The notes under the pieces: model-generated
The model's database searches: none
What the model saw: only the letters and a program-made list of their open reading frames with translations
What the model was told of the DNA's origin: nothing
Shown: in pieces, positions 26,069-34,005 of the stretch
Layout: every line of letters starts with the position of its first letter
Numbering within the stretch: the stretch's first letter is position 1
Position numbers and translations under genes: made by a program
Source: an uncultured Aquimarina sp.
Lineage (GTDB): Bacteria; Bacteroidota; Bacteroidia; Flavobacteriales; Flavobacteriaceae
NCBI GenBank assembly: GCA_947500545.1
Contig: CANMSO010000006.1
Location: 186,001-250,000 of the forward strand
Direction: 5' to 3'
Length of the DNA: 64,000 bases

Positions 26069-26234
26069 TACATTCCAATTTTTAGGTTAATTGTTGCTAA
26101 TATATTGAAAAACCTGTCTTTTATACAAATTGGCATACCCTTTTTAAGAATTATATTATGGTTAAACCTCAACATAAAACACTTATTAATCAATGATTTA
26201 AATAAACTTTATAAAATTTAATAAAAATACTAGT

Positions 26235-26275
26235 AGGGGATTTTCCCCCCACTGCCTTTAGGGGGTTTTACCCCT
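26235..26275. repeat. Tandem GGGG-n5-CCCC inverted repeats
   Basis: Two short inverted repeats in tandem, GGGGATTTTCCCC (26236-26248) and GGGGTTTTACCCC (26262-26274), 26 bp apart, in an otherwise very AT-rich gap upstream of the 131-aa gene. They can also pair with each other (AGGGG with CCCCT, CCCCC with GGGGG). Candidate operator for the adjacent LuxR-type regulator, or a terminator for pxpC. Confidence 0.4.
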
Positions 26276-26312
26276 GGTTATTCTATAATCAAATAAAAAT
26301 AATGGTTTTAGG

Positions 26313-27167
26313 CTATACTATGAGTTGAAAACTAAATTGACCGTTCGCTCTTTTTTGCGCAATATGATCAATAGATTTTTCACTCAGCTGTAATATTCTA
26401 GGATACCCACCCGTGGTTTGACAATCCCTCATTAACACTATTATATTACCAGAAGGTGTTAGCTGTACCGTGCCGGGTAACACGGGAGAAGTTAATATCG
26501 GTTGTATATCATTAGGTAACCCTTCTTCTAACTGAATCGCCATTCTGTTTGCCATATTAGAAACTGTATAACGAGAAGTAAACAATGCCAATTTCTGTTT
26601 TTCTGATAATTGATCAAATTCTGGACCTTTAAAAACTAATAATTCATTTTCATCATTTATAAATGAAGGAACTGAAAGATTAGAAAATTGGTCATAAAAT
26701 GATTGACTGCTTTTGTATTCAATTTTATCATTTTCCTTTAGTAAAAACTGAGGTGTTATTTCTTTATAAAAAGATCTACTACTTAACACTTTTGGAGTTT
26801 GAAAACCATCTTTTATTCCTACATATCCATATACATTTGTCTTACAAAAATTCATAGTTAGTACACCCCCCTTTTCAACTTTTATTTGATGGTACATCTT
26901 TATACTTTCACCATTCAAAAAACAATCCGTTTCGGCCCCTGTTACACTAATACTTGTTGGTTCTGAAAATTGTAAAACTGGAGGTTGAAATGCCCATTCT
27001 ATGCACGTATCATTTTTATTATTTCCTAAAAGAGAGTTAGCGAAATTAAAGGAAGTTTGATCCATTGCTCCGCTTCTTGGGACTCCAAATTTTGCAAATC
27101 CAAAACGCCCTTCATCCTGTATGGTTGAAAAGAAACCCGGTTTAATAATTTTCACTTTTCCAATCAT
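26313..27167 (-). CDS. pxpC: 5-oxoprolinase subunit PxpC (KipA/AHS2 domain)
   Basis: 284 aa, the biotin-dependent carboxyltransferase-like AHS2 domain. Family signatures: GFFSTIQDEGRFGFAKFGVPRSGAMDQ region near the N-terminus, NxxxxxxxE-type CIEWAF, and SPVLPGTVQLTPSGNIIVLMRD near the C-terminus. Works with PxpA and PxpB in ATP-dependent 5-oxoproline hydrolysis to glutamate. The start overlaps the pxpB stop by 4 bp. Confidence 0.9.
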   Translation of the reverse strand: MIGKVKIIKPGFFSTIQDEGRFGFAKFGVPRSGAMDQTSFNFANSLLGNNKNDTCIEWAFQPPVLQFSEPTSISVTGAETDCFLNGESIKMYHQIKVEKGGVLTMNFCKTNVYGYVGIKDGFQTPKVLSSRSFYKEITPQFLLKENDKIEYKSSQSFYDQFSNLSVPSFINDENELLVFKGPEFDQLSEKQKLALFTSRYTVSNMANRMAIQLEEGLPNDIQPILTSPVLPGTVQLTPSGNIIVLMRDCQTTGGYPRILQLSEKSIDHIAQKRANGQFSFQLIV

Positions 27168-27889
27168 AAGACAATAGATTCAAGTTGATAATCACTCTCT
27201 ACAATCCGTGAACTTATATCGTTATATTCTTCAATGTCAACAGAAACAAACTGAACTAAATCCCCAGGCTTAGCAAAACAAGGAACATTATTATTTACAT
27301 CAAAAAAGGATACTGGAGATTCGCCAATTACATGCCACCCACCTGGGCTGTTCATAGGATAAATTCCTGTCTGATTTCCACCTATAGCAACAGATCCTTT
27401 TCTAATATTCAAGGAAGGAGATTTTTTTCTTGGTAAATGTAATTTTTTATCTAAACCACCCAGATATAAAAACCCAGGTAAAAAGCCTATGAAATACACC
27501 CTATACCTAGTAGCCGTATGCAAACTAATTAACTCATTTATTGTCATTGATTTCACCTTAGAAAACTGTTCCAAATCCTGAGCAAGAGTAGGTGAATAAC
27601 AAACTGGTATCTTCCATAGAACATTTTTTACTGTATCATCTACTGCATTTGGGAGGTATAATGATTTTAGAAGTGAAATTTTATCATAGATATTATTTAT
27701 AGGTACATGATAAACAATTAATAATGAATTATATCCAGAAATTACCTCAACAATCAATTTAACTAATTCAGTTTCAATAATTTTCTTAAAACACAGAAGA
27801 TTTTGATGCAAATTTTCGTCTATTTCTGAAGGCCACTCGATAAGAATAGCGTTTTCAGAATATCTTTTATATTGCAATTTGTACTCCAT
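27164..27889 (-). CDS. pxpB: 5-oxoprolinase subunit PxpB (KipI/AHS1 domain)
   Basis: 241 aa from the ATG at 27889 (MEYKLQYKR); upstream extension relies on a TTG. The AHS1/KipI domain shows YRVYFIGFLPGFLYLGGL and LPRKKSPSLNIRKGSVAIGG followed by GIYPMNSPGGWHVIG, classical family motifs. Four bp after pxpA stop and overlapping pxpC. In B. subtilis homologues were first described as kinase inhibitors; the metabolic role is 5-oxoproline recycling. Confidence 0.9.
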   Translation of the reverse strand: MEYKLQYKRYSENAILIEWPSEIDENLHQNLLCFKKIIETELVKLIVEVISGYNSLLIVYHVPINNIYDKISLLKSLYLPNAVDDTVKNVLWKIPVCYSPTLAQDLEQFSKVKSMTINELISLHTATRYRVYFIGFLPGFLYLGGLDKKLHLPRKKSPSLNIRKGSVAIGGNQTGIYPMNSPGGWHVIGESPVSFFDVNNNVPCFAKPGDLVQFVSVDIEEYNDISSRIVESDYQLESIVL

Positions 27890-27893
27890 AAGC

Positions 27894-28625
27894 TTATTTA
27901 AGTACAAAATTCAAATTAGAAAACTTATGATAAATATAGTTTAAAATTTCTACAGACTTAGGATTATCTCCATGCACACAAATTGTATCAAATACTAATG
28001 GAAATATGCGTCCATTTTTTGTTTTCACTTTTCCTTCTGAAATCATTTTAAACACATGATCAAAAACGGCTGAAGGGTTTGTAATCACAGCTTCCTTTTC
28101 TGAACGTGAAACCAAGGTTAAATCATCATTGTAATTGCGATCTGCAAAAGCTTCATGTTTCACATTCAGCTTTCCTTTACAAAGATGCGATAGCTTCGAT
28201 TTATTCAAAGTCACAATTGACAAACCTTTATCGATACTTTTGACAGAATCAACAATAGCTTTAGCCACTTTTTCATTCTTTACAACATCATTATACAGCG
28301 CTCCATGAGGTTTAACATGATGTAATTTTGTTCCATTTTTTTCTGCAAACGATTTCATTTTTTTCACCTGTTCAGTAATAGTCTTCACTAAATCATCGTA
28401 GGAGATATTCAAACTCTTCCTTCCAAAATTTTCTCTATCCGGGTATGACGGATGCGCTCCGAATTTCACATTATGCTTAAGTGCTAATTCAATTGTTTTT
28501 TGAATAACCTGATCATTACCTGCATGAGCACCACAAGAAATATTGCACCAAGAAATATAAGGCATAATTTCAGCATCAAAACCAGCCTCTTCCCCAACAT
28601 CTGCATTCAGGATTATTTTCTTCAT
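27894..28625 (-). CDS. pxpA: 5-oxoprolinase subunit PxpA (LamB/YcsF family)
   Basis: 243 aa. N-terminus ILNADVGEEAGFDAEIMPYISWCNISCGAHAGN is the YcsF signature (shown as parts: LNADVGEEAG and NISCGAHAGN). HPSYPDRENFGR and VKPHGALYND also match. Forms the 5-oxoprolinase with PxpB and PxpC. Directly downstream of the Nramp gene (26-bp gap). Confidence 0.93.
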   Translation of the reverse strand: MKKIILNADVGEEAGFDAEIMPYISWCNISCGAHAGNDQVIQKTIELALKHNVKFGAHPSYPDRENFGRKSLNISYDDLVKTITEQVKKMKSFAEKNGTKLHHVKPHGALYNDVVKNEKVAKAIVDSVKSIDKGLSIVTLNKSKLSHLCKGKLNVKHEAFADRNYNDDLTLVSRSEKEAVITNPSAVFDHVFKMISEGKVKTKNGRIFPLVFDTICVHGDNPKSVEILNYIYHKFSNLNFVLK

Positions 28626-28651
28626 ATTCTTACAAAAACTTAATATTCATC

Positions 28652-29872
28652 TTACAAACTAGTAAGTACTTTCCAGATACTTCTTAACCCTAGAAAAATA
28701 GTCGCTAGTACTATCAAAAAACCTAATATATTTTGAATTGTAGAATTAGTGTATTTTCCGAGTAAATTTTTCTTATTCATAACCCACAAAAGGAAACCAG
28801 CAACAATGGGCAGTAAAAGTCCGTTTGCCACTTGGGCGAATTGGATTATCTCTATAGGTTTTATCCCCAAGGATGAAAACACTACACCTAATAGAAGAAT
28901 AAACATCCATACTGCTCTAAATTTAAAGCTTTTCAAACCTACTTCCCACCCTAAGCATCCTTTTACCACATAAGCCGCTGCTAACGGAGCAGTGATTGCT
29001 GATGTAATTCCGGCTGCAAAAAGTCCTAATGAGAGCACATATTTGGCTGCTGATCCAAAAATAGGCTCCAAGCTTTGCGCCAGATCTGCGGCATTATTGA
29101 TTTCGGTATTCTGCACGGCAGCACCTGCAATAATTATAGCCATAGACATTAATCCTCCTGCAACAATAGCAATAATAGTATCTTTTCTTGCAAAGGAGAG
29201 TTCTTTTGGAGTATTCCATTTTTCTTTAACCAAGGAAGCATGCAAAAACAAATTATATGGAACTACAGTTGTACCAATTAACCCAACAATAGTAAAAAGC
29301 TTTTCAGATTCAAAACTTGGCATAAACCCTCTAAGAATCAATGAAAGATCCGGTTTGGTTGCTATTGCAGTAATAATAAACGCAAAACTCATACATAACA
29401 CCAATACAATTAAGCTACGCTCTAACACCTTATAATTACCTATATACAAAAGAATAAACGCCAAAAGACCTATGACCAGGCTTAAATAGTTGAAGGTGAA
29501 ATTTCCTAGCTTAATATTTGGAGAATCAATAATGGTAGACAACCCTAAAACACCACCACTTATATTTCCTGCTTCATAAGCGGCATTACCAATAAAAATT
29601 GCAGAAATGACTATCGCAATGAGAACAGATCTCACTATTTTGTTTTCAAATTGAGACTTAAGCACTTCACTTAGCCCTTTTTGTGTTATAATCCCTAAAC
29701 GGGCTGCCATTTCTTGCAATACAATACAGGCAACAATAGATAATATTAATGCCCATAATAATGTATACCCAAACTTTACCCCAGCTAAGGTGCACACAGT
29801 AACCGTACCCGGACCTATAAATGCAGCAGTGACTAATGTACCCGGACCAATGTTAGACAACCATTTTTTCAC
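28652..29872 (-). CDS. Nramp-family transporter linked to 5-oxoprolinase
   Basis: 406 aa, 11-12 hydrophobic helices, Nramp fold signature at the N-terminus (IGPGTLVTAAFIGPGTVTVC, where canonical metal transporters have DPGN/DPG). The start is a GTG (29872); no ATG is available nearby. The canonical metal-binding Asp/Asn of DPGN is replaced (FIGPGT), and the helix 6 M-x-x-H region reads GTTVVPYNLFLHAS. The same pairing of an Nramp-like protein with pxp genes occurs in Bacillus (ycsG near ycsF), so the substrate may not be a divalent metal. Confidence 0.85.
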   Translation of the reverse strand: MKKWLSNIGPGTLVTAAFIGPGTVTVCTLAGVKFGYTLLWALILSIVACIVLQEMAARLGIITQKGLSEVLKSQFENKIVRSVLIAIVISAIFIGNAAYEAGNISGGVLGLSTIIDSPNIKLGNFTFNYLSLVIGLLAFILLYIGNYKVLERSLIVLVLCMSFAFIITAIATKPDLSLILRGFMPSFESEKLFTIVGLIGTTVVPYNLFLHASLVKEKWNTPKELSFARKDTIIAIVAGGLMSMAIIIAGAAVQNTEINNAADLAQSLEPIFGSAAKYVLSLGLFAAGITSAITAPLAAAYVVKGCLGWEVGLKSFKFRAVWMFILLLGVVFSSLGIKPIEIIQFAQVANGLLLPIVAGFLLWVMNKKNLLGKYTNSTIQNILGFLIVLATIFLGLRSIWKVLTSL

Positions 29873-30098
29873 ACGTTCAAATTTTAGTAATTGATTCCTA
29901 ATAAAATAATTATAAAATTGAGAACGTGTGCACCCACTCCATTCTCACATTAAAAATTCATACATCCTTTTTATAAAGTAATTGTTTAAATTTCTTAATG
30001 TTTATCACACAAGCATGTCTGTGTATTCTTAAAAATATTGATTTCCGAATCGATACTAGATATATTGTTAATAAGAACAGTAAATAGTTTATAAATTC

Positions 30099-31637
30099 CT
30101 ATCCTAACCACCCATCACGGTCAAGACTACGATATTGTATAGCTTCAGAAATGTGACTTCCTTCTATATTTTTGGAGTTTTCCAGATCAGCAATCGTTCT
30201 TGAAACTTTAAGAATACGATCATACGCTCTGGCAGAAAGATTTAATCTTTCCATAGCCGTTTTTAATAGTTCTTTTGAGCTCTTATCTAACTCGCAAAAT
30301 TCACGTATTTGCTTGACTCCCATTTGTGCATTATAATGGATATTAGGCAAGGTCAAAAACCTTTCTGTTTGAATATCTCTTGCTATGGTTACCCGCTTTC
30401 TTATTTCGACGCTAGGTTCTCCTCTTCTTTCTTCGCTCAACTTATCAAACGGTACAGGTGTAACTTCTATATGAATATCTATTCTGTCGAGTAACGGGCC
30501 AGAAATTTTACTTAAGTATCGTTGCATTTCTGCCGGTGATGAAGTTACTGGAGCGTCTGGATCATTAAAATATCCACCGGGACTTGGGTTCATACTCGCT
30601 ACAAGCATAAAACTAGATGGATATGTTACGGTAAACTTGGCTCTAGAAATTGTCACTTCTCTATCTTCAAGAGGTTGACGCATGACTTCTAAGACACTTC
30701 TTTTAAACTCTGGCAGTTCATCAAGAAACAATACCCCATTATGAGATAACGAAATTTCTCCGGGTTGAGGGTACGCTCCTCCTCCTACTAACGCTACATC
30801 TGAAATCGTATGGTGTGGGCTGCGAAAAGGACGTTGCGCCATTAACCCCACATGCTCCTTTACTCGACCTACTACACTATGTATTTTGGTTGTCTCTAAT
30901 GCCTCCTGCAAAGACATTGGAGGCAAAATACTAGGCAATCTTTTACTAAGCATTGTTTTTCCGCTTCCAGGAGGGCCAACGAGTATGATGTTATGGCCTC
31001 CAGCCGCGGCAATCTCCATACAACGCTTTATACTTTCTTGCCCCTTAACATCTGCAAAATCAAACTCTGGATTATCAAGAGCTGCATAAAATTCTTCTCT
31101 GGTATCTACAATAGTTTGTTCTAAGACTCCCTTACCATCAAAATAATCTATTACTTCTTTGATGTTATCCACTCCGTACACTTCAAGATTATCTACGATA
31201 GCAGCTTCTTTGGCATTTTGTTTTGGAAGTATAAACCCTTTAAAACCTTCTTCACGAGCTTTTATCGCAATTGGAAGCGCTCCTTTAATTGGTTGAAGAC
31301 CTCCATCTAATGATAATTCTCCCATAATCAGATATTCTGCCACATGATCGTCTTTAATTTGAGAACTAGCCGCAAGAATACCAATAGCCAAAGTAAGATC
31401 GTATGCAGAACCTTCCTTTCTGAGATCCGCAGGTGCCATATTGATGGTGATCTTCTTACCTGGTAATTTGTACCCATTATTTTGCAATGCAGCCGCAATA
31501 CGATAACTACTTTCTTTTATTGCATTATCGGGCAACCCAACGAGATGATACCCAATTCCTTTATCTATATTGACTTCTACTGTAATGGAAGTTGCTTCAA
31601 CACCAAAAACAGCACTCCCAAAAACCTTAATTAACAT
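30099..31637 (-). CDS. comM: YifB/ComM-type Mg-chelatase-like AAA+ ATPase
   Basis: 512 aa. N-terminal Lon-like (ChlI-type) domain (GLPDNAIKESSYRIAAALQNNGYKLPG; first 20 of these residues are the marker), central AAA+ with Walker A GPPGSGKTML, Walker B LFLDELPEF and sensor SMNPSPGG, and a C-terminal Mg-chelatase helical domain (NLSARAYDRILKVSRTIADL). ComM helicases promote branch migration during natural transformation. Monocistronic by context. Confidence 0.93.
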   Translation of the reverse strand: MLIKVFGSAVFGVEATSITVEVNIDKGIGYHLVGLPDNAIKESSYRIAAALQNNGYKLPGKKITINMAPADLRKEGSAYDLTLAIGILAASSQIKDDHVAEYLIMGELSLDGGLQPIKGALPIAIKAREEGFKGFILPKQNAKEAAIVDNLEVYGVDNIKEVIDYFDGKGVLEQTIVDTREEFYAALDNPEFDFADVKGQESIKRCMEIAAAGGHNIILVGPPGSGKTMLSKRLPSILPPMSLQEALETTKIHSVVGRVKEHVGLMAQRPFRSPHHTISDVALVGGGAYPQPGEISLSHNGVLFLDELPEFKRSVLEVMRQPLEDREVTISRAKFTVTYPSSFMLVASMNPSPGGYFNDPDAPVTSSPAEMQRYLSKISGPLLDRIDIHIEVTPVPFDKLSEERRGEPSVEIRKRVTIARDIQTERFLTLPNIHYNAQMGVKQIREFCELDKSSKELLKTAMERLNLSARAYDRILKVSRTIADLENSKNIEGSHISEAIQYRSLDRDGWLG

Positions 31638-31732
31638 ACACTATGTTTTTTGCTTATATGCAAAAGTAAGCTCGAGGAGTTTTAAAAAATGAAACTGAGA
31701 ATATTTAAAGAATCAAAAAAAGTTTAAAAACA

Positions 31733-31768
31733 ATAAACCTGAAAACCACAGTTGGTTTTCAGGTTTAT
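31733..31768 (-). terminator. Terminator of lysC
   Basis: Perfect 16-bp stem (31733-31748 with 31753-31768; ATAAACCTGAAAACCA arm) and a CAGT loop, followed on the minus strand by a T-rich stretch (TTGTTTTTAAAC). It lies 90 bp past the lysC stop and before the comM start. Confidence 0.8.
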
Positions 31769-31858
31769 AAAAGTAGGGTTTATGCTATTTTAAAGGATAT
31801 ATTACGCATGATATCAAGCCCTCCCCCTACTTTATAACATAATTACATAACAAAACAA

Positions 31859-33196
31859 TTATACAACTGCTTCTTCTGGAATCTGAAACAGTCTTTCATT
31901 TAAAAATCTTAATGTTGGTATCTTATCCTTAGTATCTACTAAAATTGAAATATTATTATTGCTTCCTCCATAAGAAACCATTCGTACAGGGATATAATTT
32001 AGAATTTCGAAAAGTTTATAAGAGTTTCTATCATTTATTACAGACTCTCCTACAATACAAATAATACTATGATCCTGCTCTATTGTTATTTCTGCATAGT
32101 TTTCTATTTCTTTTACAATTTCATCTAAATTACTGGTATCATCAATAGTTAATGATATGGCTATCTCTGAAGTTGTAATCATATCTATAGAGGTATTGAA
32201 ATTATCGAAAACTTCAAAAATTCTTCTTAAATAACCATGAGCCATTAACATCCTATTAGATTTGATCTTAATAGCCGTAATACCGTCTTTGGCAGAAATT
32301 GCTTTAAGCCCTTTTCTATTAACTTTATTAGAGATGACTGTACCCTGAGCTTCGGGGTCAAAAGTATTCTTTAATAACACAGGAATATCCTTATCTACAA
32401 CAGGAGATACTGTTTGCGGATGAAGTATTTTAGCTCCAAAATACGCCAACTCAGCCGCCTCATTATAGGTAAGATGCGCTATAGGATGAGTACCATCTAC
32501 ATACCTTGGATCGTTATTATGTAAGCCATCAATGTCTGTCCAAATCTGTACTTCTGAAGCATTAAGTGCGGCTCCAATTATAGTAGCAGTATAATCACTG
32601 CCTCCTCTTTTTAGATGACTTATTTGATTATTTTCATCTATACAAACAAAGCCTTGAGTAATATAGATAGGAGATTGAATATTATCATTAAGAACTTTAT
32701 TTATTTTTTTACGAACTTTTTCTATGTTGGGGTTTTCTACAGAATCAACATGCATAAACTCTTTTGCATCCAATAATACATTGGATATGCCTATAGAGTT
32801 TAAGAAACCAGAAAAAACATACGTTAGAAGTGTTTCTCCAAATGTTATGATTCGAGAATTGATAATATCAGAATATTCCTGGCTAGACACCTCGAACATC
32901 TCTGTTATTATAGACGAAACACCATCTTTCAAAGTATTTTTCACTTCTTGATTATCAATTAAAGCATCTATAACATCATTATGTTTATTTTCAAGTCTAT
33001 GTAAACTTCTGGTAATCTCTTCGGCATTATTAAACTTAATACTCTCTACCAAACGAACTAATTGATCTGTAATCCCAGACATTGCAGAACAAACCACAAT
33101 TTTTTCTTCTTGGTCCGAAGTAAGAATCTCTTTTACTTTATGTAAATTTTCAACTGACCCAACAGAAGTTCCACCAAACTTTAAAATTTTCATCAA
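31859..33196 (-). CDS. lysC: Aspartate kinase
   Basis: 445 aa monofunctional aspartokinase. N-terminus MKILKFGGTSVGSVEN is the KFGGTS kinase motif; RGGSDYTATIIGAAL and IWTDIDGL also match; two C-terminal ACT modules (about 300-440). Catalyses the first step to lysine, threonine, methionine (and hence isoleucine). Two adjacent ATGs at the start; the second gives MKILKFGG. Divergently transcribed from an ACT-containing protein gene. Confidence 0.95.
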   Translation of the reverse strand: MMKILKFGGTSVGSVENLHKVKEILTSDQEEKIVVCSAMSGITDQLVRLVESIKFNNAEEITRSLHRLENKHNDVIDALIDNQEVKNTLKDGVSSIITEMFEVSSQEYSDIINSRIITFGETLLTYVFSGFLNSIGISNVLLDAKEFMHVDSVENPNIEKVRKKINKVLNDNIQSPIYITQGFVCIDENNQISHLKRGGSDYTATIIGAALNASEVQIWTDIDGLHNNDPRYVDGTHPIAHLTYNEAAELAYFGAKILHPQTVSPVVDKDIPVLLKNTFDPEAQGTVISNKVNRKGLKAISAKDGITAIKIKSNRMLMAHGYLRRIFEVFDNFNTSIDMITTSEIAISLTIDDTSNLDEIVKEIENYAEITIEQDHSIICIVGESVINDRNSYKLFEILNYIPVRMVSYGGSNNNISILVDTKDKIPTLRFLNERLFQIPEEAVV

Positions 33197-33276
33197 TGTA
33201 TTTTTTGATATTGTTTTTTAATAGGGCATAATTAGTTAATTATCCACACAGAATAAATATTTTATAAAAAAAAGTC

Positions 33277-33284
33277 TAAATTTG
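33277..33284 (+). promoter_or_regulatory. -7 box for the ACT-domain protein gene
   Basis: TAAATTTG, an exact TAnnTTTG, 23 bp before the ATG at 33308. This gives a short 5' leader of about 18 nt. The 111-bp divergent lysC intergenic region holds both promoters. Confidence 0.55.
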
Positions 33285-33307
33285 CACAACATGTTAAATA
33301 TATAACA

Positions 33308-33952
33308 ATGAAAACAATTACAGATTGTGTACATAATATTTTACGACATCAGCCTTTTCTAGAAGATGCATTATCTAGAAATATCATCAATTTCAGTTCT
33401 CTTGCTATTGACTTATTACCACAAGTAGAGGCAGCAATGAGAAAACCTGTTAAAGCGGGTTCTATTGTCATGGCACTAAGGCGTTATCATCCCAAACGAA
33501 TCAAACACATTGACAATCTGAGAAATTTAGGTGATATTGTAGTAAGATCAGGTATCACAGAATACACTTTTCTAAACTCTAATACTATATTAACCAGTCA
33601 AACCAATTTACTGAATAGCGTAAAAAATGAAGCGAAAGCTTATTTTACGTATTCAAGTAATTTTCAAGAGAGTAATATACTTGTTGCTTCATCACTTAAA
33701 GGTACCGTTGAAAAGCATTTCAAGGATGAAACTTGCATTTCTGTTGCAGACAACCTATCCTCTATGTCAATAGCCCTACCAGAAGATAACTCTAAAGTGA
33801 TTGGTTTGTATTTTTATATATTCAAATTACTGGCTTATGAAGGAATTCCAGTTTTTGAAGTGATATCTACATCTAACTACTTCACTTTGTTTCTAGAAAA
33901 AGAGCATGTAAACAAAGCTTTTCTATTAATGAATGAAATCAAAGAAGATTAA
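33308..33952 (+). CDS. ACT-domain protein, putative amino-acid regulator, divergent from lysC
   Basis: 214 aa, cytoplasmic. The N-terminal ~60 residues are helical (DALSRNIINFSSLAIDLLPQV, then VKAGSIVMALRRYHPKR) and look like a small DNA/ligand-binding head. The C-terminal ~75 residues (VIGLYFYIFKLLAYEGIPVFEVISTSN, ending YFTLFLEKEHVNKAFLLMNEI) match the second ACT module of aspartokinases. This layout resembles the predicted ACT-containing amino-acid-metabolism regulators (COG2150-like) known mainly from archaea; that assignment is from memory of the family and is tentative. Divergent position to lysC suggests a role in aspartate-family control. Confidence 0.6.
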   Translation: MKTITDCVHNILRHQPFLEDALSRNIINFSSLAIDLLPQVEAAMRKPVKAGSIVMALRRYHPKRIKHIDNLRNLGDIVVRSGITEYTFLNSNTILTSQTNLLNSVKNEAKAYFTYSSNFQESNILVASSLKGTVEKHFKDETCISVADNLSSMSIALPEDNSKVIGLYFYIFKLLAYEGIPVFEVISTSNYFTLFLEKEHVNKAFLLMNEIKED

Positions 33953-33959
33953 AACAAAA

Positions 33960-33982
33960 AAACCCGCATGTAAAGCGGGTTT
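33960..33982. terminator. Bidirectional terminator between the ACT gene and the M13 peptidase gene
   Basis: AAACCCGC / GCGGGTTT stem with a 7-nt loop, A-run on the left and T-rich on the right, located between convergent stops at 33952 and 34006. Confidence 0.75.
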
Positions 33983-34005
33983 CTTCTAATTTTGTTATTC
34001 ATCTG

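Noticed and set aside
28992..29435. 147-codon open frame antisense to the Nramp gene
   Set aside because: Shadow of a well-supported membrane protein gene.
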